From the NCBI GenBank assembly GCA_023935145.1, contig CM043699.1:113007036-113071035 (forward strand): a stretch of 64,000 bases of DNA, written 5' to 3'. Made by a program: the position numbers and the translations under genes. Under the pieces are notes generated by a model that saw only the letters and a list, made by a program, of their open reading frames with translations, was not told the origin of the DNA and did not search any database. Each line of letters starts with the position of its first letter. The first letter of the stretch is position 1. Source of the DNA: Bretschneidera sinensis. Its lineage: Eukaryota; Streptophyta; Magnoliopsida; Brassicales; Akaniaceae. This document shows, in pieces, positions 23,402 through 33,388 of this stretch.

Positions 23402-26400
23402 GTCCCAAAAGGAACCGTATTTTCAAGGACTAACCTCAAAGGACCCAAGAAATTTTGGGTACCTAAAAGTGTTATCGTATATCCTTGTGTAATATAGATT
23501 TGCCTCCACACCAAGGAGAAAGGTAACTGTTGGTACCTTGATAGCGGATGCTCGAAGCACATGACCGGTGATAAAAGCGTATTCAAGGAGCTAACTCTAA
23601 GAGATGGTGGACTTGTGACCATTGGAGACAATACTAAAATAAATATCATCGGGCATGGAAAAGTAGGTAATGATTTCTCAACCTTAGATAATGTATTGCT
23701 AGTACAAGGCCTTAAGCCAAATTTACTTAGCATTAGTTAGTTATGTGACAAAGGATACAAAGTCACATTTGAGACTTCTCATTGTCTAGTTATAGACATC
23801 AAGAGCAACAAGATCAAATTCATTGGCCATAGACATGAAAATGTCTACATAGTTGATTTGAAATCCTTGCAGTCTAATAATGAAAAATGTTTTCCTGCTT
23901 TTAGTGAAAATTTGTGGCTATGGCATAGAAGGCTTGGTCATGTAAACATGAACTTGCTAAAAATTGTTTCTTATTTGGTCCAATTAGTACCATTAGTCTA
24001 GGTGGCCATCAATATGCCCTTGTTATTGTTGATGACTATTCAAGATATACCTGTGTTATTTTTATTGCTTACAAGGATGAAGCTTTCAAAGGATTTGAAA
24101 AGTTTTGCAAAAAGATAAAAAATGAAAAAAGAATTTGTATTTCAAGCATTAGAAGTGATCATGGCAAAGAATTTGAAAATCAAAGCTTTTCAAAATTTTG
24201 TGATGAAAATGGAATTAATCACAACTTTTCAGCACCTAGAACTCCTCAACAAAATGGAGTTGTTGAGAGGAAAAATAGAGTTCTAGAAGAATTTTCAAGA
24301 ACTATGCTTTGTGAAAATAGTTTACCAAAATCTTTTTGGGCTGAAGCCGTGAATACTTCTTGCTATATATTAAATAGAATTTTGATAAGGCCTCTGCTTG
24401 ATAAAACTCTATATGAACTATGGAAAGGGAGAAAGCCCAATATTTCCTATTTTTGTGCTTTTGGTAGTAAATGCTTCATCTTAAATAACAATAAAACTAA
24501 CTTGGGTAAATTTGATTCCAAGACCAATAAAGGAATATTTTTAGGATATTCAACTACTAGTAAGGCTTATAGAGTTTTCAATAAGAGAACTACAGTGGTA
24601 GAAGAATCTGTGCATGTAACTATTGATGAATCTAATCCAATGATTAGTAGAGAAGTTTCCTTTAAAGATGATGCAGATATTATTCCAAGAATGGAAACTC
24701 CTACTCCCATTGTTGACCCAAAAGAGAGTTCTCCCCAAGCTAATGAAGAGATGAAAACTCTCAATTTGAACCAACCATCCTCAAGTCAACAAGAGGAAAG
24801 TCTACCCAAGGATTGGAGGTATGTAAATCATCATCCAATTGATTAAGTAATTGATGATCCTTCACAAGGGGTAAGAACTCGCTCTTCCATTAGAAATAGT
24901 TGCAATTTTGTAGCTTATTTGTCTCAAGTAGAACCTAAGACATTTATAGAAGCTGAAAAAGATAATGAATGGATAATTGCAATGCAGGAAGAGATAAATC
25001 AATTTGAGAGAAACAATATATGGAAACTAGTTCCAAGACCAAAAGATCATTCAATAATTGGAACTAAATGGGTATATAGAAATAAAATGGATGAAAATGG
25101 TATAGTAACTAGAAATAAAGCTAGATTAGTTGCTAAGGGATATAACCAAGAAGAATGAATAGATTTTGATGAAACCTATGCTCCCGTAGCTAGATTAGAA
25201 GCCATTCGAATGTTATTAGCCTTTGCATGCTTTAATAAATTCAAGCTATTTCAAATGGATGTGAAAAGTGCCTTTTTAAATAGCTTTATAGAAGAAGAGG
25301 TTTATGTTGAGCAACCTCTTGGATTTGAAAATCCTAGTCTTCCAAATCATGTGTACAAGCTTTATAAAGCTCTATATGGGTTAAAGCAAGCTCCAAGAGT
25401 ATGGTATGAAAGACTAAGTAAATTTTTGATTGATAATGATTTTGTAAAAAGTAGAATAGACACAATTCTCTTCACAAAAACTCATAAAAATGACACTTTG
25501 ATAGTTCAAATATATGTTGATGATATTATATTTGGTGCTACTAATGAATCTATGTGTCAAGAGTTTGCAAAGTGCATGAAAGGTGAATTTGAAATGAGCA
25601 TGATGGGAGAACTTACCTACTTACTTGGACTTCAAATCAAGCAACTAAAAAGAGGCATCTTCACCAATCAACAAAAGTACATTAAGGACCTACTAAAGAG
25701 GTTCGGGATGGAAAGCTCAAAGCCAATTGGAACGCCTATGAGAACAACTACTAAACTTGATCTTGATGAAGGAGGTAAAACTGTAGATTCTAAATATTAT
25801 AGAAGCATGATAGGTGCTTTACTTTATTTGACTGCAAGTAGACCTGATATAATGTTCAGTGTATGCATGTGTGCTAGATTTCAGGCTAATCCTAAGGAAT
25901 CACATGTAGTTGCAGTAAAAAAAATCCTTAGATATCTACAAGGAACCCAAACCATAGGATTATGGTACTCTAGAGATTCATCTTTTGAGCTAGTAGGATA
26001 CTCAGATGTTGATTTTGCTGGACGTAGGTTGGATAGAAAGAGCACAAGTGGAACATGCCAATTCTTAGTTGCTATGTTAACTTCTTGGTTTTCCAAGAAA
26101 CAGAATTCCGTTGCATTATCAACCGCTGAGGCGAAATATGTAGCAGCTGGCAGTTGTTGTGCCCAAGTGTTATGGATGAAACAACAACTAGAAGACTATG
26201 GCATGAACCTCAAAAATATTCCTATATTCTGTGATAATACTAGTGCCATCAACCTAACCAAAAATCCTATTCAGCACTCTAGAACCAAGCATATATAGAA
26301 TAGACATCATTTCCTAAGAGACCATGCTCAAAAAGGTGATATAAGATTAGAATTCATACCTTCAGAAGATCAAATAGTTGATATTCTTACAAAGCCCCTA

Positions 26401-26469
26401 AGTGAAGCTAGTTTTTGTAAGATTAGAATGTTGATGGGACTGCTTGATTTTGATAAATTGAATGTTTAA
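23402..26469 (+). pseudogene. Sirevirus-like pol: protease, integrase, RT, RNase H (decayed, with deletion)
   Basis: Protease: WYLDSGCSKHMTGD at about 23535-23575. Pre-integrase: LWLWHRRLGHVNMNLLKIVS at about 23912-23970, then a jump straight into LFGPIS and the core (VDDYSRYTCV, RSDHGKEFEN, TPQQNGVVERKNR). The Cys pair of the zinc-binding domain and the first catalytic Asp are missing, with a frame change at the join. RT about 24919-25900: RNKARLVAKGYNQEE, then a stop where the Gly-Ile residues usually follow, QMDVKSAFLN, YGLKQAPRVWY and an intact YVDDIIF. RNase H about 25980-26440: SDVDFAG, STAEAKYVA, then a stop after SRTKHI. Pol ends at TAA 26467-26469. The 362-codon RT-RNase H stretch is largely intact. 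Confidence 0.9.
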
Positions 26470-27130
26470 TTGCATCTCATTTCATCATTTGCATATTTGA
26501 CATTGAGTGAAAGAATATTAATCCTTGTTTAATTATTTCCCTCACTCAAAAATGTCATAGATAAACAAAATTGTGCAAAAATTCAAGACTGAAAATTTTA
26601 CTAAGGGTCCAGTCGACTGGTAATTCACTGCCAGATCTTCCAGTCGACTGGTACATCTGACCCAGTCTACTGGTAACTCTCTGCCAAATATTCCAAACGA
26701 CTGGTAAGTCTTCTCTAGTCGTCTATTAGGTCGAATCCCTGTTTGGCGCCAATTTTTGAAAAACTCTTGTCCTCCAGTTGACTGGTAAAGGTAGCCCAGT
26801 CGATTGGTAAATGACTGTCGGTTTATCCAGTCGACTGGAATGTTTACCCAGTCGACTGGTAGGCAAACTGTTCATCTTTTCAAAAGGCCCCAGTCGACTG
26901 GTATCGCGATATTATAAATATGACTGTTCATTTTTCTGAACTTTTACGCCATTTTCGAACTCCCAAATTTTCTCTCGCTAGAAAAATTCACCATTTTGAT
27001 CCAAAAACCATCCAAACTTCATCTAAACACATCGATCTACTCATCCATAAAGAGATTTTTAACTTTCTACGATTAAAATCTCTTATTTTCACCAAAATCC
27101 ATTTTCCCCAAAAACTTTTTTTTCTTCAAA
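26470..27130 (+). repeat. Pol-to-ORF spacer with CCAGTCGACTGG palindrome array
   Basis: Palindromes lie at 26609-26901: about ten copies, six or so exact at the CAGTCGACTG core, others with one to three changes. They differ in spacer sequence from the LTR arrays. The last 200 bases before the ATG at 27131 have no palindromes and look like a leader (GC-poor, A/C/T-rich). Confidence 0.8.
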
Positions 27131-28392
27131 ATGAGCGATAAGATCCGTATAAAACTCACAACAAGTGGACCTAATGCGCCTAAAAAGTCAAGGTCTTCAA
27201 AACTTTCGACTTCGGAGTCGAAAGGAAGGGAGCAGCGGGCTCATCCAGCAAGGAGCCCAAAACAGAGTTGGAGCAGACTCTGTTTTACAGTCCGGCGGCA
27301 CATGCAAGGTATAACTCTATAATCCGTCACAAGAAAATCATGACAGGTAGAGTCGTTGATTTCGACTCTATTCGCCATGGAAATTTCGATATTCTTCCAG
27401 CCTTTGAGGCAATAAATCTGACCCCACTGGTCAGAATTCATGAGAAATATTACCCGCGACTGATTCACTAGCTCTACTCGAACTTGGTGAAACCCAGTCC
27501 TCTGGCTCTGAGATTCAGAACCAGAGTCAGCGGTGTGGAGTTTGAGGTCAACACTGACCTATTGATGAGCCTTTTGAGAATCCTTGTAAGGGGGATTCAA
27601 TGGAGTCTGGATGGATGGCTAGACAACTTTGAGGTCGAGGAGGCCTGTTAGATAGTCAGGAGAGACCCTAAATATGTGTACAGACCCACTATATTTCATA
27701 CATGTAGTGACATGCCCCTCGACTCAAAGATGTTTCAGCTGATTGTCAGTTGGACCATCCACCCGAGACTCGGGAGTCGAGGGTATCTATCTAAAATAGA
27801 TACGGTATTGATTTGGTGCCTAAAATCTGGGCACCACTTCAATATATATCTTCTGCTGCTCGCCAACATGATAAACGGTGAAGCAAACGACTCCGGGTGT
27901 CTTCCTTATGGGATGCTCATTACGCTCATCCTCCAGCACTTCCGGGTACCTTTGCCTGCCTCCGAGGCTCAGGATATCGGATTGACAGACATCATCAACA
28001 TCTCATCACTGAAGAAGATGGGATGTACTGTTCATGAAGAATTCCTCTATCCGAAGGTTGAAAAGCGCCTGAGGATCCGAGAGGATGCGAGCGACAGTGA
28101 TGAGGATGCTGCTGCTGATACGGCTGCTAAGATGGAGACAGATACCCGAGCACCTCCCATTGGTGACTCGAGTACTGGTCAGACTGGTTACGGAGACATC
28201 CTACGAGCTATCACGAACCTCCAGATGACGATGGAGTCCGATTTTCAGTCCATGCAGTCTGATTACCAGAGACTGAGCTCCTCCATAGACCACCTACGGG
28301 ACGACTTCGAGTTACATCGAGAGCACACCGAGGGTTCCTTAGTTGAGATTAAGAAACTTCTTCGTGACAGCTCGGACTCTCCCGCACCTTGA
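27131..28392 (+). pseudogene. Extra 3' ORF of Sirevirus-like element (env-position, plant-transposon-protein type)
   Basis: ATG at 27131 opens a Lys/Ser-rich start; after a frame change near 27270-27290 the frame continues (AAHARYNSIIRHKKIM) to TGA at 28390-28392, with two further stops (27471 and 27648). Downstream, GMLITLILQHFRVPLP and an Asp/Glu-rich linker precede a heptad-like helical tail (28200-28380: LQMTMESDFQSMQSDYQRL and a following acidic/basic segment). Position and the MITGRVVDFDSI-like region fit the conserved ORF of Sireviruses annotated as a putative plant transposon protein or 'envelope-like'. I see no signal peptide or membrane segment, so an envelope role is not supported here. 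Base composition is more GC-rich than the adjacent pol. Confidence 0.72.
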
Positions 28393-29063
28393 GTCTATGT
28401 CTTTATTATGTACTTAGTGTTTTTCAGCTCTTATCACATAGCACGGACATATCATGTATTATTTTGTCTTAGTTATGGCTCTGTGAAGCCTGTTTATGTA
28501 TTGACTTTTTATATATGATGATGTATTTCTATTAGCCATATTTCTTGCATCTATTTATGCTATTTGTGATATGTTAGCATTGTTTTACAACTCTATTTAG
28601 TCACTAAACTGCTATAAAATACTTATACGTGTATGAAAACTTCTGGTTCTTCTCAGGAAGGCTTCCGAAATTCGAATGAAGCCAAATTTTCACGTACAAA
28701 TTTGTTTTCTTATACTCTAGATGATTATATTGGCTAATTAGCTTATTTTTCGTTTTATGCCCCCTTTGGTTGCTGTTGTCAAAACGGGAGAGAAAAATGA
28801 GAAAAACGAGAAAATCTAAGTGAACATAACCAAAGCATAGATTTAGGGGGAGCATTGCTCTATAGCTTACAAAAATGTTTATTGATTGGTTGAGTTTGAT
28901 TCTGGATTGTTTGAAAGAGATATAAACTGTGTTTGTTTGTTTACAGTGTGGTTTTACTCAAAAAATAGAGGAGACTCTATCCAAATTTTTGTAAAATCCT
29001 AACACTTAGCTTTTAAAACTGTTTTCACATTATTAGTTTTGTCATCATCAAAAAAGGGGAGAT
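28393..29063 (+). other. 3' non-coding region and purine tracts of Sirevirus-like element
   Basis: No ORF. A polypurine tract, AAAAAAGGGGAGAT, lies at 29050-29063, abutting the 3' LTR. A second purine run, TTTAGGGGGAG (about 28842-28852), may be an additional tract; multiple such tracts have been described for Sireviruses. Confidence 0.65.
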
Positions 29064-30286
29064 TGTTGACCCTCACCTGTATTTTAATGATGGCAAAACA
29101 CAACTGCTATTTTTCTAACAAGTTTAAGCTAAGTTGTGTTAAGGATCAAACACATTCAACCAGGGAACAAAGAGCAAAAACTCGAACCAAATCAAGTATC
29201 AAGTGAAGATTAAAGATCTAGTATAGGTCTTAAGGTTTAGAACCAATGTAAGTCTCACTCATTGTATTAGCTTGTTCAATGGCTCGAACACAAAAGATTT
29301 TGTAAAATCCATTGTTTTTAAATGTTTTTAATGAAAAACAAAATAAAAACTGGGTTGGAAGACAACCCAGTCGACTGGTATATGGGACAGAAGGTACCCA
29401 GTCGACTGGATGAATCAACCCAGTCGACTGGTACATGGACAGTAAGTCCCCAATCGACTGGATGAATCAACCCAGTCGACTGGTAAAATGGAAAAAAAGT
29501 CCCCAATCGACTGGATGATACATACCAGTTGACTAGATACCTAGAAGGTCTGAAAATGTGATTTTTTCAAGTGAACCTAATCGACTGGTATCTCGACCCA
29601 GTCGACTGGTAGTTCAAAAATATGACCGTTGGACTCCAAATCTGAACGTTTTAAAGTAAATCTTTTTCAAATTAAAGTCTTAACGGCCATATTAATTGAT
29701 TGTTATATAAACCCATTCAGTTAAGCATTCAATAAGAAGCTGCATATATTCAAAAAGAGTTGATCTCACATAATCAAGTTTTTATACTCTTGAAACACAA
29801 AAAGCTTTGAAATAATCTTATTGAGCCATTTCTTCAAGCTTTACTTTGAAAGAGAGACATTTCTGTTGTAATAAGCTTTCATATGCTGTCTCTCTACCTT
29901 TTACTTTACACCATCTTTGTAAAGGGATTACTTCCGAGAGGAAAGGGAAACTTCCGAAAGGAAGGGGATTGTTCGGTTTAAGCAACTCCTGTAATTTACT
30001 TGTGTACAGTTTGTGCAACACCCAGCTAAGTTGTGCGACTAAGATTTCTTAGTGGATTACTTCAAGGAGTTCCTTGAAGAGAGTGGACGTAGGGTCGGAA
30101 CGAATTCGATATTGCCGAACTACTATAAACTGTGTTTGCATCCTATTTCCTTAAACTCTTTATTTATAGCACATTACTTGTATTAATTTTTTGCTGCTTA
30201 TCAGCTTTTATAAACTTGTATTAATTCCGCAAAAAGTTTTTAAAAACTCAGTTCACCCCCCTCTTGGGTTGAAACCTCGAGCTACA
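29064..30286 (+). repeat. 3' LTR of Sirevirus-like element
   Basis: 1223 bp, matching 20119-21381 closely, with the palindrome array at 29366-29610 and two units of the 20-bp repeat. It is followed by the GAAGT duplication. Confidence 0.93.
29366..29610. repeat. Palindrome array, copy in 3' LTR
   Basis: Nine CCAGTCGACTGG-like units with the same order and spacing as in the 5' LTR. Base changes differ between the two LTRs (for example CAATCGACTGG here against CAGTCGACTAG there). Confidence 0.85.
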
Positions 30287-30555
30287 GAAGTAATTGACAA
30301 ACCTAAAAGATAAATCTACCGGAATCAATCACATCCAAACAAGTACACATAAGAAGAGCTTGACTAGACTTATATGGAGAAGAATGGTGCAATCACCGGA
30401 TTAAGAGAAAATCTTCTAATTAAATCAAATAGTAAATCATAACAGTGTTTAACAATAAATCCAAACTATAACTGAATCAATAATGCAAAATAAGAACAAT
30501 TACACCTAGGGATTTATCTATTTTCTTTGCTTGGAGATTAGTTGGCCATGGGGCT
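30287..30555 (-). repeat. 5' LTR of gag-only element, piece 2
   Basis: Resumes after the GAAGT duplication with TAATTGACAAACC, matching the LTR around 15331, and runs to GGGGCT, where the solo LTR enters. Confidence 0.87.
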
Positions 30556-32436
30556 TGATAGACCGTTTATTTCAGTCATCAACAAACCCTGCAGAAAATT
30601 GTAGTAAGGTGATTAGTAGGGTATCGTTATTGGCCGGGGATTGTGGGTACTCTATACTAAAGAGTCATAAAAATAATAAAAAAATGAGTTGGTTGGTTTA
30701 ATTAGCAGTTTAAAAACAAATATAAATCTACATCTATTAACATTACACAATATTATGGGGTTTTCATGATCTGATTTTTCTTTTTACTAATTTTACTAAG
30801 GAAATTAAAGAACAATTAATTACAATTGATTATTTTCTCTCACAATTCAGAAAATCAAGTTTGTTAAATGACTAATCAAATTGTTTCAATGTAGACAACG
30901 AATTCGTGCCTCAATAACATATCTGAATTGAATCAAAGTGCAAGCTTAAAGAGATCATGCACTTTATAAATTCCTTCTTAGATAATCACTAAGCTTAGTA
31001 AAAATCCATCAGCTAGTTATTTTGTTTAAGCAATCAAGTTAATACTCAGTGCATCCTTACAATTACTTAAACATATCATTAAGATCTAAAGGAATTATGA
31101 TTCAATAACATGTTCCTTATTCCTATTAAAAAGTCCATGGATAAAGAACATGCAATTTCCAGAACATTGGCTATTGTTAATAGCTTTTACCACTTTAAAT
31201 CGTACTCCAGATCAATTAGGTGATCAAAAGTGCGATTATGGCTTCAATGATTTTCAATATCAAAGTTTTCAATATAACAGAACTGAAAATTCAACATATG
31301 TAATGAATTCATATGTCTACATATCATAAAAAATTCGAAAACATTAAAGAATATATCTGAAAATTAACCAACTCATTGAATTAATAATAATCTCTAATAT
31401 AAGAATCCAAGGCTGAAACAATTAAAAAGAATAGCCGTAAGGGGTACACTTCTTGAACACACTCAAGGAAGCTTGAGATGTTAATGGTGATGAACCTCAC
31501 GGCTATGATGATAGATGAAGGAGAACACATTTTGGAAAAGTCCTAATGTGCTCACAATTGGAGATGGAATGGTGGAGTGTTTCAGCCTTTTGCTTCTTGA
31601 ATTTTGAGTAGAGATGGTTCCAAGAGAAAAGATGATCTATTTCAGCTTACAAACACCCTATTTATAGAGCTTAGAACAACCCTCTAAGCTTAGGAAAAGC
31701 AAGAAAACAATGCTAAAAACAAGCTATGAAACATGCAAGGAAACAATCCCTAAAACATGCAAGGAATCAAGGAATGGCCAAAAGTAAGAAAGAGGAATAC
31801 AATCCTGAAATTTCAGGAGGACCCAACTGGCAGAATTCAAACGGGCATATCTTCTTCCACACATCTCCAAATGAGCTGAAACTTGTTGGGCTGGAAAGAT
31901 GACGTCTTGAACTTCAATTTGGACCTAAGAAAGTCTCAAAAATTATATTGTTTGGGCCTGTTATGATGGGCCAAAACCCAGTAGACTGTTGCATCCGAAT
32001 CTTCCTCCACTTTGGGCTTGGACCTTGCACCTTGCTTAGTTGACAAGAGATTATGTGATTTTTGTTGGGCAACTCCACGTTAGGTTAGACATACCCATGT
32101 CACTAATGGACTCCAATATTCTCTCGTGTTTAGACACATCATCCGAATAATTCCAAGGTAGAAATTCCCTACAAAGAAATCAGAAAATAATAGATAAGGA
32201 AAGTTTTCATAATTAGAAAAGTTTCTTAGAATGATAAAACTATTTTCTCAATCCACTTAGATTTCCTAAAGTAACTAGGAAAACTCATTTTAGCACCTTC
32301 TTTTACCATTCCCACATTCACAAGCTTTCTAAATACTAAGAAAATAAACTAAGCTCAAAATAACAAAGTTAAGAGAATTACAAAGCCAAATAGGGTAGGA
32401 AAGGCATTAAAAACGTAACACAAAGTGTTCCTATCA
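30556..32436 (-). mobile_element. Probable solo LTR (1.9 kb) inside the LTR of the gag-only element
   Basis: TGATAGACC...TTCCTATCA ends and an exact 5-bp duplication GGGCT (30551-30555 and 32437-32441). No ORF of note. A minus-strand TATA box, CTCTATAAATAGGG, lies around 31664-31678, which sets the orientation. Size, TG...CA ends and a 5-bp duplication fit a solo LTR left by recombination between two LTRs; a large non-autonomous element is the alternative. Confidence 0.72.
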
Positions 32437-33033
32437 GGGCTCATGCTTGATGGAGTTTTCCCCGGCCTCCGGCCTCTCTTGATTCAATAATGAATAATAA
32501 TGAATGTCTTTTATCAAACCCTAAGTGATCTATTTATAATGCAAGAGGTCCAAGGTTGTTTTAGGGTTTAAACAATCATTGAAGTCCTAATTAGGTCATA
32601 ACTCGAAGAAGGGGGTCGTGTGCGCGCCACGGCTCTCTCTTCTGGGCGCCTAGGTTTTGGCTGGTCTTGGTTAGGAGAAGGCTATGGGCACCGCGGCTCC
32701 CTCTTATGGGCGCCTAGGCGCTCACTGAAGGTGGAGTCTAGAGCTTCTGGGCTCCTAGGCACTCACTGAAGGGCTTTTTACTTATAAACTCTTCATTTTG
32801 TCCTTTCGGAAGCATTCCTTCACTCCGATGTGCATGGAATCTTTGAGCTTTAAGAAATGATAGATTTTCCATCTTTTTCAAACACAAAATACCTGAAAAT
32901 GCACCGAAATAAGTCAATGAACCCAGAACATCACTTTAGAGCTATTAAGGTATAAAAGTGTAATTCAAACCTCGATCAACCCTAAGATGCTAACAAATAA
33001 GTACTATTAAGATGCATTTTATGACTCTCATCA
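32437..33033 (-). repeat. 5' LTR of gag-only element, piece 3 (outer end)
   Basis: Continues GGGCTCATGCTTGAT as in 15594 onward and ends CTCATCA at 33033, the element's right border. It contains an extra segment around 32650-32700 relative to the other LTR. Confidence 0.87.
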
Positions 33034-33093
33034 AGTGAAAAGCCCATTCCTCAAACTTGGAACACCAAACATCTTCGACTTTTCTACCAATAG
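33034..33093 (+). pseudogene. Last codons of Tat pol, separated from the rest by 18 kb
   Basis: Joining the bases before 14911 with this stretch continues the reading frame into PIPQTWNTKHLRLFYQ and a stop at 33091-33093. That is the usual C-terminus of Tat/gypsy Pol, and it confirms the insertion point independently of the LTR evidence. Confidence 0.85.
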
Positions 33094-33388
33094 GCTCGAA
33101 TCCAGCACCCAAGTGTCGGGAAGAAGTTTTACTTTAAAAACGACTAAGTGTAAAAGTAGGAAAATATTATAAAGCAAAAGCTCAAAGAAAGGGCTTTTTA
33201 TTAACTTATCAATAAATTTACAACAAAAACCCTAATGACCTCGAAGTACAAGCAAAAAATGACCCTAATGGCCTTGAAGTACAAAGAAAAAACCAACAAT
33301 TCGAGCCCAGGATAGGAGCTGCCTCAGCCTCTATATCTTGCTACCTCAACCTCTATGTCTTAAGGCGCTCCTTTGTGGCAGGCTGCTA

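Larger units (their letters stand above)
20119..30286 (+). mobile_element. Sirevirus-like Ty1/copia LTR retrotransposon
   Basis: 10,168 bp with direct LTRs (20119-21381 and 29064-30286), TGTTGACC...GAGCTACA ends and a perfect 5-bp duplication GAAGT (20114-20118 and 30287-30291). Order: LTR, initiator-Met-type PBS, gag with zinc knuckle, protease, integrase, RT, RNase H, a spacer full of CCAGTCGACTGG palindromes, a separate 3' ORF, purine tracts, LTR. Large size, copia domain order and an extra ORF after pol point to the Sirevirus group. Stops, a frameshift and an integrase deletion make this copy defective. It is younger than the gag-only element whose LTR it splits. Confidence 0.92.
14911..33033 (-). 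mobile_element. Non-autonomous gag-only gypsy-type LTR retrotransposon, itself interrupted
   Basis: Inserted into the last integrase codons of the Tat element; flanks AGTGG (14906-14910) and AGTGA (33034-33038). Minus orientation is shown by the PBS (19676-19698), the LTR TATA boxes and the gag strand. Without the two later insertions its own length is about 6.1 kb: a 3' LTR (14911-16146), an internal region of about 3.55 kb (16147-19699) and a 5' LTR now in three pieces. Only gag is present, with no protease, RT, RNase H or integrase, so it must have relied on enzymes supplied in trans. Long LTRs plus short internal coding resemble LARD-like elements. Confidence 0.85.

Noticed and set aside
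29230..29506. Minus-strand open frames in the Sirevirus-like LTR with repeated QSTG/PVDWV residues
   Set aside because: They are translations of the palindrome array, not a protein; the same repeats are read in several frames.
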